From CAYTGR01 sp964437445 (GTDB taxonomy: Bacteria > Chloroflexota > Anaerolineae > B4-G1 > SLSP01), in NCBI GenBank assembly GCA_964437445.1, contig CAYTGR010000074.1, positions 1-16,541 on the forward strand: a DNA stretch of 16,541 nucleotides, given 5' to 3'. The translations under genes and the position numbers were made by a program. The first letter of the stretch is position 1. Each line of letters starts with the position of its first letter. The notes beneath the pieces were generated by a model, which worked only from the letters and a program-made list of their open reading frames with translations, was not told the origin of the DNA and made no database searches. This document shows positions 1 through 7,178 of this stretch, in pieces.

Positions 1-905
1 GCTTCATAATCCTGCCTGACCGTGGTCAGGGGGGGGCTGTAGTAAGCCGATTCGGGAGTATCGTCAAAACCAACGATGGAGACATCGTCCGGGACGCGCA
101 GGCCGCGCTCGCTCAGCGCCAGCATAGCGCCAAGCGCAAGGTAATCATTAGAGACGATCAGGCCGGTAAAACGTGCCCCGCGCTCCAACAGACGTTGGGC
201 CGCCAGGTAGCCATCCCTGGGCATCCACTCCATGGCCTCTACGCTAGCCACCGGTGCCAGACCGGCGGTTTGCAGGGTCTCCCCAAAGGCAGTATGGCGA
301 GTGTGGGCCTCATGGAAATTGAGCGGCCCGCTGATCTCGGCAATCTGGCGGTGGCCCAGGTCCAATAAATGTTGGGTGGCAAGCCGGCTGCCGTGATATT
401 GGTCAATCATGACTGAAGGGGCGGTGGAGCCGCGCTGGTTGCGGATCTGGAGCATGGGAAGGAGCGGCGGGTCGGCGGAAATTTTTTCAAACAGTTTGCT
501 TTCCACGGGCGCAGTAATAATAGCCGCTTCACACAAGCCGCTGTTGAGGTGGGCATACAAGCGCTTCTCTTCCTCTGGATCATCGTGCGGGATATCGGTA
601 AACATCAGACTGTAGCCATGAGCGATGGCGGCACGCCCCATCGCCACGATCAGCTCACGCGGGATATAGGTCTCGACGCCAAAGGTGATGACCTCCAGGA
701 TGGAAGACCGGTGGGTCTTCAGACCGCGCGCTAACTGATTGGGGTGATAACCAAGCGTTTGAATGGCTTTCAGCACCTGGCGGCGGGTGCGTGCCGAGAC
801 ATTGGGACTGTTGTTAACAACACGCGACACAGTCTGGCTGGATACCCCGCAGGCTTTAGCCACGTCCAGGATGGTCACTTTTCGGGAGTTGTTTTCTGCG
901 CTCAT
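1..905 (-). CDS. LacI-family transcriptional regulator of the galactan operon, C-terminus cut by window edge
   Basis: Translating the minus strand from ATG 905-903 gives 301 open codons to the window edge. The start MSAENNSRKVTILDVAKACG leads into a LacI helix-turn-helix (VAKACGVSSQTVSRVVNN, about residues 13-30) and the hinge-helix signature (YHPNQLARGL, about residues 50-59). A periplasmic-binding-protein-like effector domain follows, with the family motif VSIVGFDDTPES near the end. LacI proteins are usually 330-345 aa, so only about 35 C-terminal residues are missing. It is divergent from a galactan-uptake operon, and LacI-type palindromes lie in the shared intergenic region. It is therefore probably the local and self repressor, a functional analogue of B. 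subtilis GanR, with a galactose or galacto-oligosaccharide inducer inferred. The family assignment is certain; the target is inferred from context. Confidence 0.93.
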   Translation of the reverse strand, partial: MSAENNSRKVTILDVAKACGVSSQTVSRVVNNSPNVSARTRRQVLKAIQTLGYHPNQLARGLKTHRSSILEVITFGVETYIPRELIVAMGRAAIAHGYSLMFTDIPHDDPEEEKRLYAHLNSGLCEAAIITAPVESKLFEKISADPPLLPMLQIRNQRGSTAPSVMIDQYHGSRLATQHLLDLGHRQIAEISGPLNFHEAHTRHTAFGETLQTAGLAPVASVEAMEWMPRDGYLAAQRLLERGARFTGLIVSNDYLALGAMLALSERGLRVPDDVSIVGFDDTPESAYYSPPLTTVRQDYE

Positions 906-934
906 ATTTCTCAGTACCCGGCGTATCAGTGTGA

Positions 935-950
935 TCGTTAACGGTAAGTA
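935..950. promoter_or_regulatory. Second LacI-type operator (O2), overlapping the regulator promoter
   Basis: TCGTTAACGGTAAGTA matches the stronger site at 1068-1083 in 12 of 16 positions and keeps the central TTAACG and TAA blocks. It overlaps the predicted -10 element of the regulator gene (947-952), a position expected for autorepression. Centre-to-centre distance to the first operator is 133 bp, which could allow looping. Identified by eye only. Confidence 0.55.
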
Positions 951-957
951 TATCACA
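947..957 (-). promoter_or_regulatory. Extended -10 promoter of the LacI-family regulator
   Basis: The minus strand reads TGTGATATACT, an extended -10 (TG, one base, then TATACT) about 42 nt upstream of the regulator ATG. No convincing -35 hexamer is seen at 17-18 bp, which is tolerable for an extended -10. The operator at 935-950 overlaps it. Confidence 0.45.
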
Positions 958-1034
958 GTTTTAGCGAAAATGACGACCAAATTGAGCGATTATGGCGGCA
1001 ATAAGTCCAAATGAGCACTTTTTGGGCCGACCTA

Positions 1035-1063
1035 TTGACTTTTTATAAAATCTGTGCTATGCT
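1035..1063 (+). promoter_or_regulatory. Sigma-70-type promoter of the galactan operon
   Basis: TTGACT (1035-1040) and TATGCT (1058-1063) are separated by exactly 17 bp. The expected start site near 1070 falls inside the palindrome at 1068-1083. This is a repressor-controlled promoter layout and the only strong promoter seen ahead of the five plus-strand genes. Confidence 0.75.
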
Positions 1064-1067
1064 ATTT

Positions 1068-1083
1068 TTGTTAACGATAACAA
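1068..1083. promoter_or_regulatory. LacI-family operator (O1) on the operon start site
   Basis: TTGTTAACGATAACAA is an even-length palindrome with the central CG typical of LacI/GalR operators. Its half-sites TTGTTAAC and TTGTTATC agree at 7 of 8 bases. It lies 5 bp downstream of the -10 box, so a bound repressor would block initiation. The divergent LacI gene is the obvious ligand. Confidence 0.8.
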
Positions 1084-1113
1084 TTTTTCACCCCCAATTC
1101 AGTTCAATTTTTA

Positions 1114-1121
1114 GGAAGGAG
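1114..1121 (+). promoter_or_regulatory. Ribosome binding site of the binding-protein gene
   Basis: GGAAGGAG lies 8 nt before ATG 1130. This spacing favours the ATG over the TTG at 1127, which is directly in frame upstream. Confidence 0.7.
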
Positions 1122-1129
1122 AAGATTTG

Positions 1130-2719
1130 ATGAAGACCGTAGCCAAACCCATTCTGACTTTCGTCCTGGTCACTCTGCTGCTGAGTTTGTTGGCGACCGG
1201 CTGTGGTGCCCCGGCGACGACGACCGTCCCCACGGAAGCCCCTGTACAGACCACCGCAGCGCCCACCGAACCGGCCACAACCGTCCCCCCGACCGCAGAG
1301 GCCACCCCCGTGGCGACCCTGAAGATCTGGGCTGACGACACGCGCACCCCCATTCTGCAAGCCTTCGCCGAGGACTTCCGCGCTCAATACAACGTCGAGA
1401 TTGTCGTCGAGGACCTGGGGCGCGTGCAGGACATCCGCACCCCCATGATTACCGCCGCACCGGCCGGTGAGGGCCCCGACATCTTCATCGGCGTCCACGA
1501 CTGGCTGGGGGCTTTGGTCGAGAGCGGTCTGGTAGCCCCCATCGACCTGGGCGACAAAAAAGACGAATTTGTCGACATGGCCTTGAAGGCCTTCACCTAC
1601 ACGGACGGCAAACTCTACGGCGTGCCCTACGCCACTGAGAACCTGGGGTTCTTCTACAACACCGAGCTGGTCGCCGAACCCCCCACCACCTGGGATCAAG
1701 TCCTGGAAGTTGGCCGCGCCCTGCAAGCAGCCGGCAAAGTCAAATACGCCTTTGCCATGGCCGGAGGCGGCTACGAGAACCTGCCGATCCTGACCGCCAA
1801 AGGCGGTTACATCTTTGGCCTGGATGCGAACGGCGCCTGGAATCCTAACGATGTCGGTCTTGATAGCCCGGGCATGATCGCCGGGGTTACCTATCTGGCC
1901 GATGCCGCCAAAGCGGGACTCATACCCGAAACTGCCGACTACGAAACCGCCCACTCCCTGTTTGAAACCGGTCAGGTTCCATTCTTGCTGGCTGGCCCGT
2001 GGGCGCTGGATCGCATCCGGGCCTCCGGTGTGCCCTATAAAGTGACCACCTTCCCTGATAACGGGGCCCCCTTCTCCGGTGTGCAGGGTTTCATGGTCAA
2101 CGCCTTCAGCGAGAACCAACTTTTGGCGCAGACGTTCCTGACCGAGTATGTCGCCACCCCGGAGTTTATGCAGAAGATCTACGAAACGGGCTTGCGCCCC
2201 TCCGCCTTCAAGTCTGTCCTGGCCACCATGGACGATCCTGATCTGGTAGCGATGGGAAAAATTGACAACGCCATTCCGATGCCGAACATTCCGGAGATGG
2301 GGTCGGTATGGACAGCCTGGAATAACGGGATCACCCTCGCCGTGACCGGCAAGCAGACGCCTGAGGCCGCCATGAAGGACGCGGCGGACCAGGTGCGGGC
2401 CTTGATCGCCGGCGCGCTGGCCGGCATGGTCAACCTGCCCGGCAGCTATCAGGAGAAGACTGCGTGCGGCGCGCAGTGGGATCCCGCCTGCAAGGCAACC
2501 GCCCTGGAGAAGGGTGACGATGGGCTCTACCGGCTCACCATTCAATTGCCGGCGGGAGACTATGAGTACAAGGTCGCCTTAGACGGGGCCTGGACAGTCA
2601 ACTACGGTTCGGACGGCGCTCAGGATGGCCCCAACTACAAGCTCAGCCTGGCAGCCGATAGCAAGGTGACCTTCACCTATAACCCCGAAACCCACCTGGT
2701 AGAAGTCACTACCGAGTAA
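1130..2719 (+). CDS. ganS: Sugar ABC transporter substrate-binding lipoprotein (MalE/GanS-like) with C-terminal X25 module
   Basis: The 529-aa product begins with a lipoprotein signal peptide (lipobox LATGC, Cys25) and a Thr/Pro/Ala-rich tether of about 40 residues. The body, about residues 67-430, is an extracellular solute-binding protein family 1 domain of maltose type (KLYGVPYATENLGFFYNTEL; the VPFLLAGPWALDRIR region). Such lipoproteins capture oligosaccharides outside the membrane and hand them to the permeases. After a normal end at about residue 434, a further ~95 residues form an X25-like module as in pullulanases (AQWDPACKATALEKGDDGLY, LPAGDYEYKVALDGAWTVNYG, DGPNYK). Binding proteins of this family are usually about 400-430 aa, so this is a genuine C-terminal extension. 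First gene of the operon, just behind the promoter and operator. Neighbouring GH53 and GH42 genes point to beta-1,4-galacto-oligosaccharides as ligand, while the X25 module and MalE similarity leave maltodextrin possible. Confidence 0.9.
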   Translation: MKTVAKPILTFVLVTLLLSLLATGCGAPATTTVPTEAPVQTTAAPTEPATTVPPTAEATPVATLKIWADDTRTPILQAFAEDFRAQYNVEIVVEDLGRVQDIRTPMITAAPAGEGPDIFIGVHDWLGALVESGLVAPIDLGDKKDEFVDMALKAFTYTDGKLYGVPYATENLGFFYNTELVAEPPTTWDQVLEVGRALQAAGKVKYAFAMAGGGYENLPILTAKGGYIFGLDANGAWNPNDVGLDSPGMIAGVTYLADAAKAGLIPETADYETAHSLFETGQVPFLLAGPWALDRIRASGVPYKVTTFPDNGAPFSGVQGFMVNAFSENQLLAQTFLTEYVATPEFMQKIYETGLRPSAFKSVLATMDDPDLVAMGKIDNAIPMPNIPEMGSVWTAWNNGITLAVTGKQTPEAAMKDAADQVRALIAGALAGMVNLPGSYQEKTACGAQWDPACKATALEKGDDGLYRLTIQLPAGDYEYKVALDGAWTVNYGSDGAQDGPNYKLSLAADSKVTFTYNPETHLVEVTTE

Positions 2720-2734
2720 TACCCATCGTCCCTC

Positions 2735-2764
2735 ATGAAGGCCGGGGATTTCCCCGGCCTTCAT
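2735..2764 (+). other. Perfect inverted repeat between the binding-protein and permease genes (attenuator or mRNA-stabilising hairpin)
   Basis: ATGAAGGCCGGGGA (2735-2748) pairs completely with TCCCCGGCCTTCAT (2751-2764) across a 2-base apex; in RNA the top pairs would open to form a larger loop. It lies 15 nt after the binding-protein stop codon. Only a weak T-rich tract follows, so it may act as a partial terminator or 3' stability element. Either would leave more binding protein than permease, as is known for malE/malF in enteric bacteria. Confidence 0.7.
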
Positions 2765-2857
2765 TTCATCAGCATCGCAGCAGCATCTCATTATCTCTAT
2801 CTCTCACTTCACCCTGATCATCCTGGTAGCGCTGAATCCATACGCGGAGGTGAAAGC

Positions 2858-4459
2858 ATGGCTTCCATTGCTTCCCAGAATAGCCCCCAAACCCAAACAA
2901 GGAAGGGCCCTGCGACGCCGGTTTTATCCCGCCTGCTACAAGGAGGGATTTTGGTTGCCCTGGATGCCGCTGTCATCTGGTTTCTCAGCAAACTGATCGC
3001 TTTAGGCTATTTCCCCCTGGCAGCAGCCGTGGTGATCATCACTGTTTTCGTTAACGTCGTACTGCTGTACAAAAAAGCCTATCCCATCCGCTGGATGGTC
3101 GTGGGGCTGGTCTTAATGGCCCTGTTTACCATCTATCCGATCATCTTTACCATTTGGGTTTCCTTCACCAATTACGGCGAGGGCCACCTCATCACCAAGC
3201 AGCAGGCGATTGATCAGCTCTTGAATCAGAAATATCTCCCGGAAACCGGGAAAGCCTATACCTGGACGGCCTTTCAATCGGCGGATGGCGAGTACGCCCT
3301 CTGGCTCAGAGATGCTGAAGGGAATGGCTTCCTGGCGAAACCGGGAGCGCCACTCACCCAACCCCGGCCCGGTGAGTCGGGGGTCGGGGAGTTAGACAGC
3401 AAGGGGATCCCCACAACGCTTGAAGGCTATCAAAGATTGAACGCGATCCGGGCCGCTACGGATAAAAACCTGCCCCAAATCCTGTTCGGCGAGGAAGGAA
3501 AAACCATCCAGGTCCGCTCCCCGACGGAAGCAGCGGAGTTATTACCCCTGTATGTTTATGATCCCGTTCAGGATTCCATGACGAATCAGGAGACCGGGGT
3601 CGTCTATAAGAACCTGCGGGGGACGTTTACCGCTTCAACCGGCCAGCAGCTGCGCCCTGGTTTTATCGCATCAATCCAGTTCACCAATTTCAGAAATTTT
3701 TTCTTCAGTCCCGCGCTGCGTGGCCCGTTAGTCCAGGTGGTTGCCTGGAATTTTGGGTTCGCCTTCTTCAGTTTGCTGTTGAATTTCTCGCTGGGCCTGG
3801 CCATTGCCATCATGTTCAATGACCCGCTCTTCCCTCTCAAGAAGGTGATCCGCTCGTTACTGATCATTCCTTACACCGTACCGGCGCTGATCACCATTTT
3901 GATCTGGCGTGGCATGTTGAATCCCGATCTGGGGGTGATATCTCACCTGCTACGCAGCTGGTTGGGGTGGTCTCCCCCCTGGTTTACCGACGCCTGGTGG
4001 GCTAAAATCGCCATTCTCCTCGTCAACCTCTGGCTGAGCTACCCCTACTTCATGCTGATCTGCAGCGGCGCCCTGCAATCCATTCCCCAGGATATGTACG
4101 AGGCCGCCCTCATGGATGGGGCCGGCCCCTGGCAAAAATTCAGGAGCATTACTTTACCCCTGTTATTGGTCGCGGTGGGGCCCTTGTTAGTCGCCTCGTT
4201 TACCTTCAACTTTAATAATTTTAATTTGATCTATCTCTTCAACGCGGGTGGCCCGCCCATCGCCGGGACCCCTACCCCTGCCGGGCACACAGATATCTTG
4301 ATCAGTTACGTGTATAACCTCGCCTTCTCCGGCAGTCGCGGTGTCAACTACGGCTTTGCGGCCGCCATCACGATCGTCATCTTCTTCATCGTCGGCACCA
4401 TCACCCTGTTCCAGTTCCGCTATACCCGCATGTGGGAGGAGGCCGGCGAAAATGTCTAA
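2858..4459 (+). CDS. ganP: Sugar ABC transporter permease, MalF/GanP type
   Basis: The 533-aa inner-membrane permease starts at ATG 2858, behind GCGGAGGTGA with about 7 nt spacing. An upstream in-frame ATG at 2735 lies inside the intergenic hairpin and is rejected. Three N-terminal hydrophobic segments (about 29-47, 51-70, 79-100) are followed by a long extracytoplasmic loop (about 101-292), comparable to the P2 loop of E. coli MalF (514 aa). Further membrane segments form the transport core. The EAA loop that docks on the ATPase is visible as YEAALMDGAGPWQKFRSITL (Glu415). It overlaps the next permease gene by 8 nt, so the two are translationally coupled. Function is uptake of oligosaccharide delivered by the binding protein, here probably galacto-oligosaccharides from the GH53 enzyme. 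MalF-type assignment is firm; the substrate is inferred. Confidence 0.92.
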   Translation: MASIASQNSPQTQTRKGPATPVLSRLLQGGILVALDAAVIWFLSKLIALGYFPLAAAVVIITVFVNVVLLYKKAYPIRWMVVGLVLMALFTIYPIIFTIWVSFTNYGEGHLITKQQAIDQLLNQKYLPETGKAYTWTAFQSADGEYALWLRDAEGNGFLAKPGAPLTQPRPGESGVGELDSKGIPTTLEGYQRLNAIRAATDKNLPQILFGEEGKTIQVRSPTEAAELLPLYVYDPVQDSMTNQETGVVYKNLRGTFTASTGQQLRPGFIASIQFTNFRNFFFSPALRGPLVQVVAWNFGFAFFSLLLNFSLGLAIAIMFNDPLFPLKKVIRSLLIIPYTVPALITILIWRGMLNPDLGVISHLLRSWLGWSPPWFTDAWWAKIAILLVNLWLSYPYFMLICSGALQSIPQDMYEAALMDGAGPWQKFRSITLPLLLVAVGPLLVASFTFNFNNFNLIYLFNAGGPPIAGTPTPAGHTDILISYVYNLAFSGSRGVNYGFAAAITIVIFFIVGTITLFQFRYTRMWEEAGENV

Positions 4460-5345
4460 CGTGACCCTCATTCAACGGTTCCGCACTTCTGCTAAAGCCC
4501 AACGCCGATTCAGCATTGGAGTACGCCTGGTTATTGCGGTCTTCCTGATTATCTTCTCGGTATTCCCCATTCTCTGGGTCATCTCCGCCTCCTTAAGCCC
4601 CACCGGCACTCTGGCCACCCAAAAACTGATCCCGGCCAATCCGGGGTTGGGGAACTACCGTACACTTTTGCATTCAGCGCAGTTCCCTTTCTGGAAGTGG
4701 TTCGGAAATTCGCTCAAAATCGCTTCTATCACGTCCTTACTTTCTCTTTCTATCACCACGATAGCCGCTTATGCGTTCTCGCGCTTCCGCTTCCGCGGCC
4801 GCCAGACGATGCTCAAAGCCATTTTGCTCATCAATGTCTTCCCTGGCCTGCTGGCGCTGGTGGCTACGTTTTTGATGATCTCCCAGGTCGGCGATGTGCT
4901 GCCCTTCATGGGCTTAGACAACCACACCAGCCTGATCCTGGTGTACCTGGGAGGGGCCATGGGAGTCAATATCTGGTTGATGAAAGGTTTTCTTGACACC
5001 ATCCCGCGCGATATAGACGAGTCGGCCATGGTGGAAGGAGCTTCCAACTGGCAAATCTTCACCCGGCTGATCCTGCCTCTATTGCGCCCGATCTTAATCG
5101 TCATCGCCATCCTCAACTACATTAGCACCTATGGCGAGTTCGTCCTGGCGCGGGTGCTGCTCAGGAGCAACGAGCAATACACCTTGATGGTCGGGTTGCA
5201 AATCTTCGCCGGCGCCCAATTTGATCAGCGGTGGGGCGTCTTTGCGGCCGGCGCCTTGATGGGGGCACTGCCGATCATGATCATTTACCTCGCCCTCCAG
5301 GATCAAATCGTGGGCGGCCTGACCCAAGGGGCGGTAAAAGGATAA
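4452..5345 (+). CDS. ganQ: Sugar ABC transporter permease, MalG/GanQ type
   Basis: The 297-aa protein matches MalG in length (296 aa in E. coli). It starts at ATG 4452 inside the end of the preceding permease gene (ATGTCTAA overlap), with GGGAGGAGG 9 nt upstream. Much longer upstream reading in the same frame is only the shadow of the previous gene. About six membrane segments are seen. The cytoplasmic EAA-type loop reads ESAMVEGASNWQIFTRLILP (Glu190), with Ser in place of the first Ala of the motif. It ends in the MalG-like C-terminal region LQDQIVGGLTQGAVKG, whose tail in MalG reaches into the ATPase dimer. It pairs with the MalF-like protein to form the heterodimeric channel. No ATPase gene follows. 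Confidence 0.92.
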   Translation: MSNVTLIQRFRTSAKAQRRFSIGVRLVIAVFLIIFSVFPILWVISASLSPTGTLATQKLIPANPGLGNYRTLLHSAQFPFWKWFGNSLKIASITSLLSLSITTIAAYAFSRFRFRGRQTMLKAILLINVFPGLLALVATFLMISQVGDVLPFMGLDNHTSLILVYLGGAMGVNIWLMKGFLDTIPRDIDESAMVEGASNWQIFTRLILPLLRPILIVIAILNYISTYGEFVLARVLLRSNEQYTLMVGLQIFAGAQFDQRWGVFAAGALMGALPIMIIYLALQDQIVGGLTQGAVKG

Positions 5346-5369
5346 ATCCCAACCAAGAGTGCATTGACC

Positions 5370-7028
5370 ATGGATCTCAAAAAAACACGGCCCTGGATTA
5401 CGTTGATAGCTCTCCTGATGATATGCAGTATCGTGGAGGGGTGCGTGCCTGTGACACAAGAAATTGAACCTGCGATTACGGCAAGCCCGGCGACGCCCAC
5501 CCCAGAGCTTGAGCCGACGGCTACCGCCCTCCCCCCCAGCGCCACGCCAGGCCCAACGGCAGCGCCCGTCAGCCTGCTCAACCCTGGATTTGAAGAGCCA
5601 GCGCCGAACGGAATGCCGGCGGGGTGGAATCAAACCGGTGCGGCAACCGCCGTCCTCATGGAGGAAAGGGGTCATTCAGGCCATTCCCGCCTGACGCATA
5701 AAGGAACAACTGCTTACCAGGTAGAAACCTGGCAAACCCTCTCCGGGCTGGCCAATGGATGGTACACCCTGCGGGCCTGGGTTCGTTCAAGTGGTGGACA
5801 AAACGCCGTCTATCTGGCCCTCAAATGCGGGGGCGAGGAAAAGCGGGTCTATGTGCCGCCCACCACACCGGGCTATCGTTGGCTCCAGCTGGCGCTCTCC
5901 CAGCAAGTGACCGACGGCCAATGCACCATCAGCCTATACTCGGACGGCAATCCCGATACCTGGGCCAGCTTTGACGACATTGAACTGGTGCCCGGTCGGG
6001 TTGCGCTCTCCATTCTCGGGGCCGATATCTCAAGTCTGGCCAAATCCGAAACGCTGGGAGGAGTTTACCGATATAGCGATGGAACCCAGGCGGATGCCTT
6101 ACAGATCCTCAAAGATCACGGGCTGAATTACGCTCGCCTGCGGGTGTGGGTGGATCCCGCCGATGGGTATCATGGTAAGGCCGAACTCTTAGAGCTGGCC
6201 CGGCGGCTGAAACGCCTGGACATTCAATTGCTGGTGGATTTCCACTATTCGGACAGCTGGGCTGATCCCGGCAAACAGATCAAACCGGCGGCCTGGAAAG
6301 ATTACGATTTTGAGCAGCTCCAAAGAGCGGTCTATGAGCATACCTATGATGTGTGCAGTAGCCTCGTCGCCCAGGGCACACCACCAGATATGGTGCAGGT
6401 GGGGAACGAGATCAACGCGGGCATGTTGTGGCCAGACGGAGATTATAACCACTTTGACAATCTGGCGGCCCTCCTGAAAGCGGGGTACCAGGCGGTAAAA
6501 GATTGCAACAGCTCCACGCTGGTCATGTTGCACATCGCAGAAGGGGGTGATAATGACCTGGCGCGCTGGTGGTTTGACAATATCACGCGCCGGGATGTTC
6601 CCTTTGACGTGATCGGCATCTCTTACTACCCCTTCTGGCACGGCAGTCTGGCCCAATTGCAGTACAACCTGAATGATATCTCCGCCCGCTATGACAAAGA
6701 CGTCATCGTGGTCGAAACCGCCTATGCCTTTACTGACCAGGAAGACGACTTTCTCGCGAATATCGTCAGCCGCGACATGGCGGTCCCCGGCTACCCGTTG
6801 ACGCCGGCAGGTCAGCGTGCCATGTTGCGGGATATCATGTCCATTGTGCGGGCTGTCCCCCACGGACGCGGCCTCGGGGTTTTTTACTGGGACGCGACCT
6901 GGACGGCAGTGCCGGGCAATGGCTGGGAGCCGGCGGATCCCCAGTCGGGGAATGCCTGGGAAAATCAAGCCCTGTTTGATTTTGACGACCGTGCGTTACC
7001 CGCCTTAGAAGAATACTTGAATCCATAG
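5370..7028 (+). CDS. ganB: GH53 arabinogalactan endo-beta-1,4-galactanase, lipoprotein with N-terminal carbohydrate-binding-like module
   Basis: The 552-aa product hydrolyses internal beta-1,4-galactosidic bonds of galactan/type I arabinogalactan outside the cell. A signal peptide with a lipobox-like end (SIVEGC, Cys25) and a Pro/Thr linker (about 35-70) precede a beta-sandwich module (about 72-212; NPGFEE start, WASFDDIELV end). That module resembles the CBM61-type domains seen with GH53 enzymes. The GH53 (beta/alpha)8 domain runs from GADISSLAKSETLGG to the C-terminus, with LRVWVDP and LLVDFHYSDSWADPGKQ. Glu347 in QVGNEINAG is the expected acid/base and Glu449 in VVETAYAFT the expected nucleophile. 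ATG 5370 is preferred over TTG 5364; the Shine-Dalgarno is weak (AAGAG). It sits 24 nt after the second permease gene and presumably supplies that transporter with substrate. The CBM subtype is uncertain. Confidence 0.95.
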   Translation: MDLKKTRPWITLIALLMICSIVEGCVPVTQEIEPAITASPATPTPELEPTATALPPSATPGPTAAPVSLLNPGFEEPAPNGMPAGWNQTGAATAVLMEERGHSGHSRLTHKGTTAYQVETWQTLSGLANGWYTLRAWVRSSGGQNAVYLALKCGGEEKRVYVPPTTPGYRWLQLALSQQVTDGQCTISLYSDGNPDTWASFDDIELVPGRVALSILGADISSLAKSETLGGVYRYSDGTQADALQILKDHGLNYARLRVWVDPADGYHGKAELLELARRLKRLDIQLLVDFHYSDSWADPGKQIKPAAWKDYDFEQLQRAVYEHTYDVCSSLVAQGTPPDMVQVGNEINAGMLWPDGDYNHFDNLAALLKAGYQAVKDCNSSTLVMLHIAEGGDNDLARWWFDNITRRDVPFDVIGISYYPFWHGSLAQLQYNLNDISARYDKDVIVVETAYAFTDQEDDFLANIVSRDMAVPGYPLTPAGQRAMLRDIMSIVRAVPHGRGLGVFYWDATWTAVPGNGWEPADPQSGNAWENQALFDFDDRALPALEEYLNP

Positions 7029-7178
7029 TTAGCGTGAGTAGCTATCTACCCCATGAACAATGACCTAAGAGACGCCGAGAGCGCAGAATCAATATCTCTG
7101 CGTCTCAGCGGTAAAACAGGCTTTGTGCAGTGAACTCAACAATCAAGAGCCAACCAGAAAGATCAAAGAGCAACGAGC
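7029..7178 (+). other. 150-bp spacer between the GH53 and GH42 genes with a small hairpin motif
   Basis: No gene is seen here. CGCAGA (7082-7087) can pair with TCTGCG (7097-7102), and the flanks are made of GAGACG/CTCTGCGTCTC words of the kind often scattered between genes. No U-tract follows, so it is not a clear terminator, and no convincing promoter is seen. The GH42 gene is probably read from the upstream promoter. Confidence 0.4.

Noticed and set aside
811..820. TTGTTAACAA palindrome inside the regulator gene
   Set aside because: It encodes part of the conserved VVNN stretch of the LacI DNA-binding domain and is far from the promoters. Probably coincidence, though it resembles the operator half-site.
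1088..2545. Long 485-codon minus-strand frame opposite the binding-protein gene
   Set aside because: Antisense shadow of a GC-rich gene with clear MalE homology on the plus strand. The translation is Gly/Arg/Val-rich with no recognisable domain.
2735..2857. Upstream ATG 2735 as start of the MalF-type permease
   Set aside because: It would translate the hairpin and 41 atypical residues. ATG 2858 has a strong, well-spaced Shine-Dalgarno.
3049..3056. CGTTAACG inside the MalF-type permease gene
   Set aside because: Only the central 8 bp resemble the operator, and it lies deep in coding sequence.
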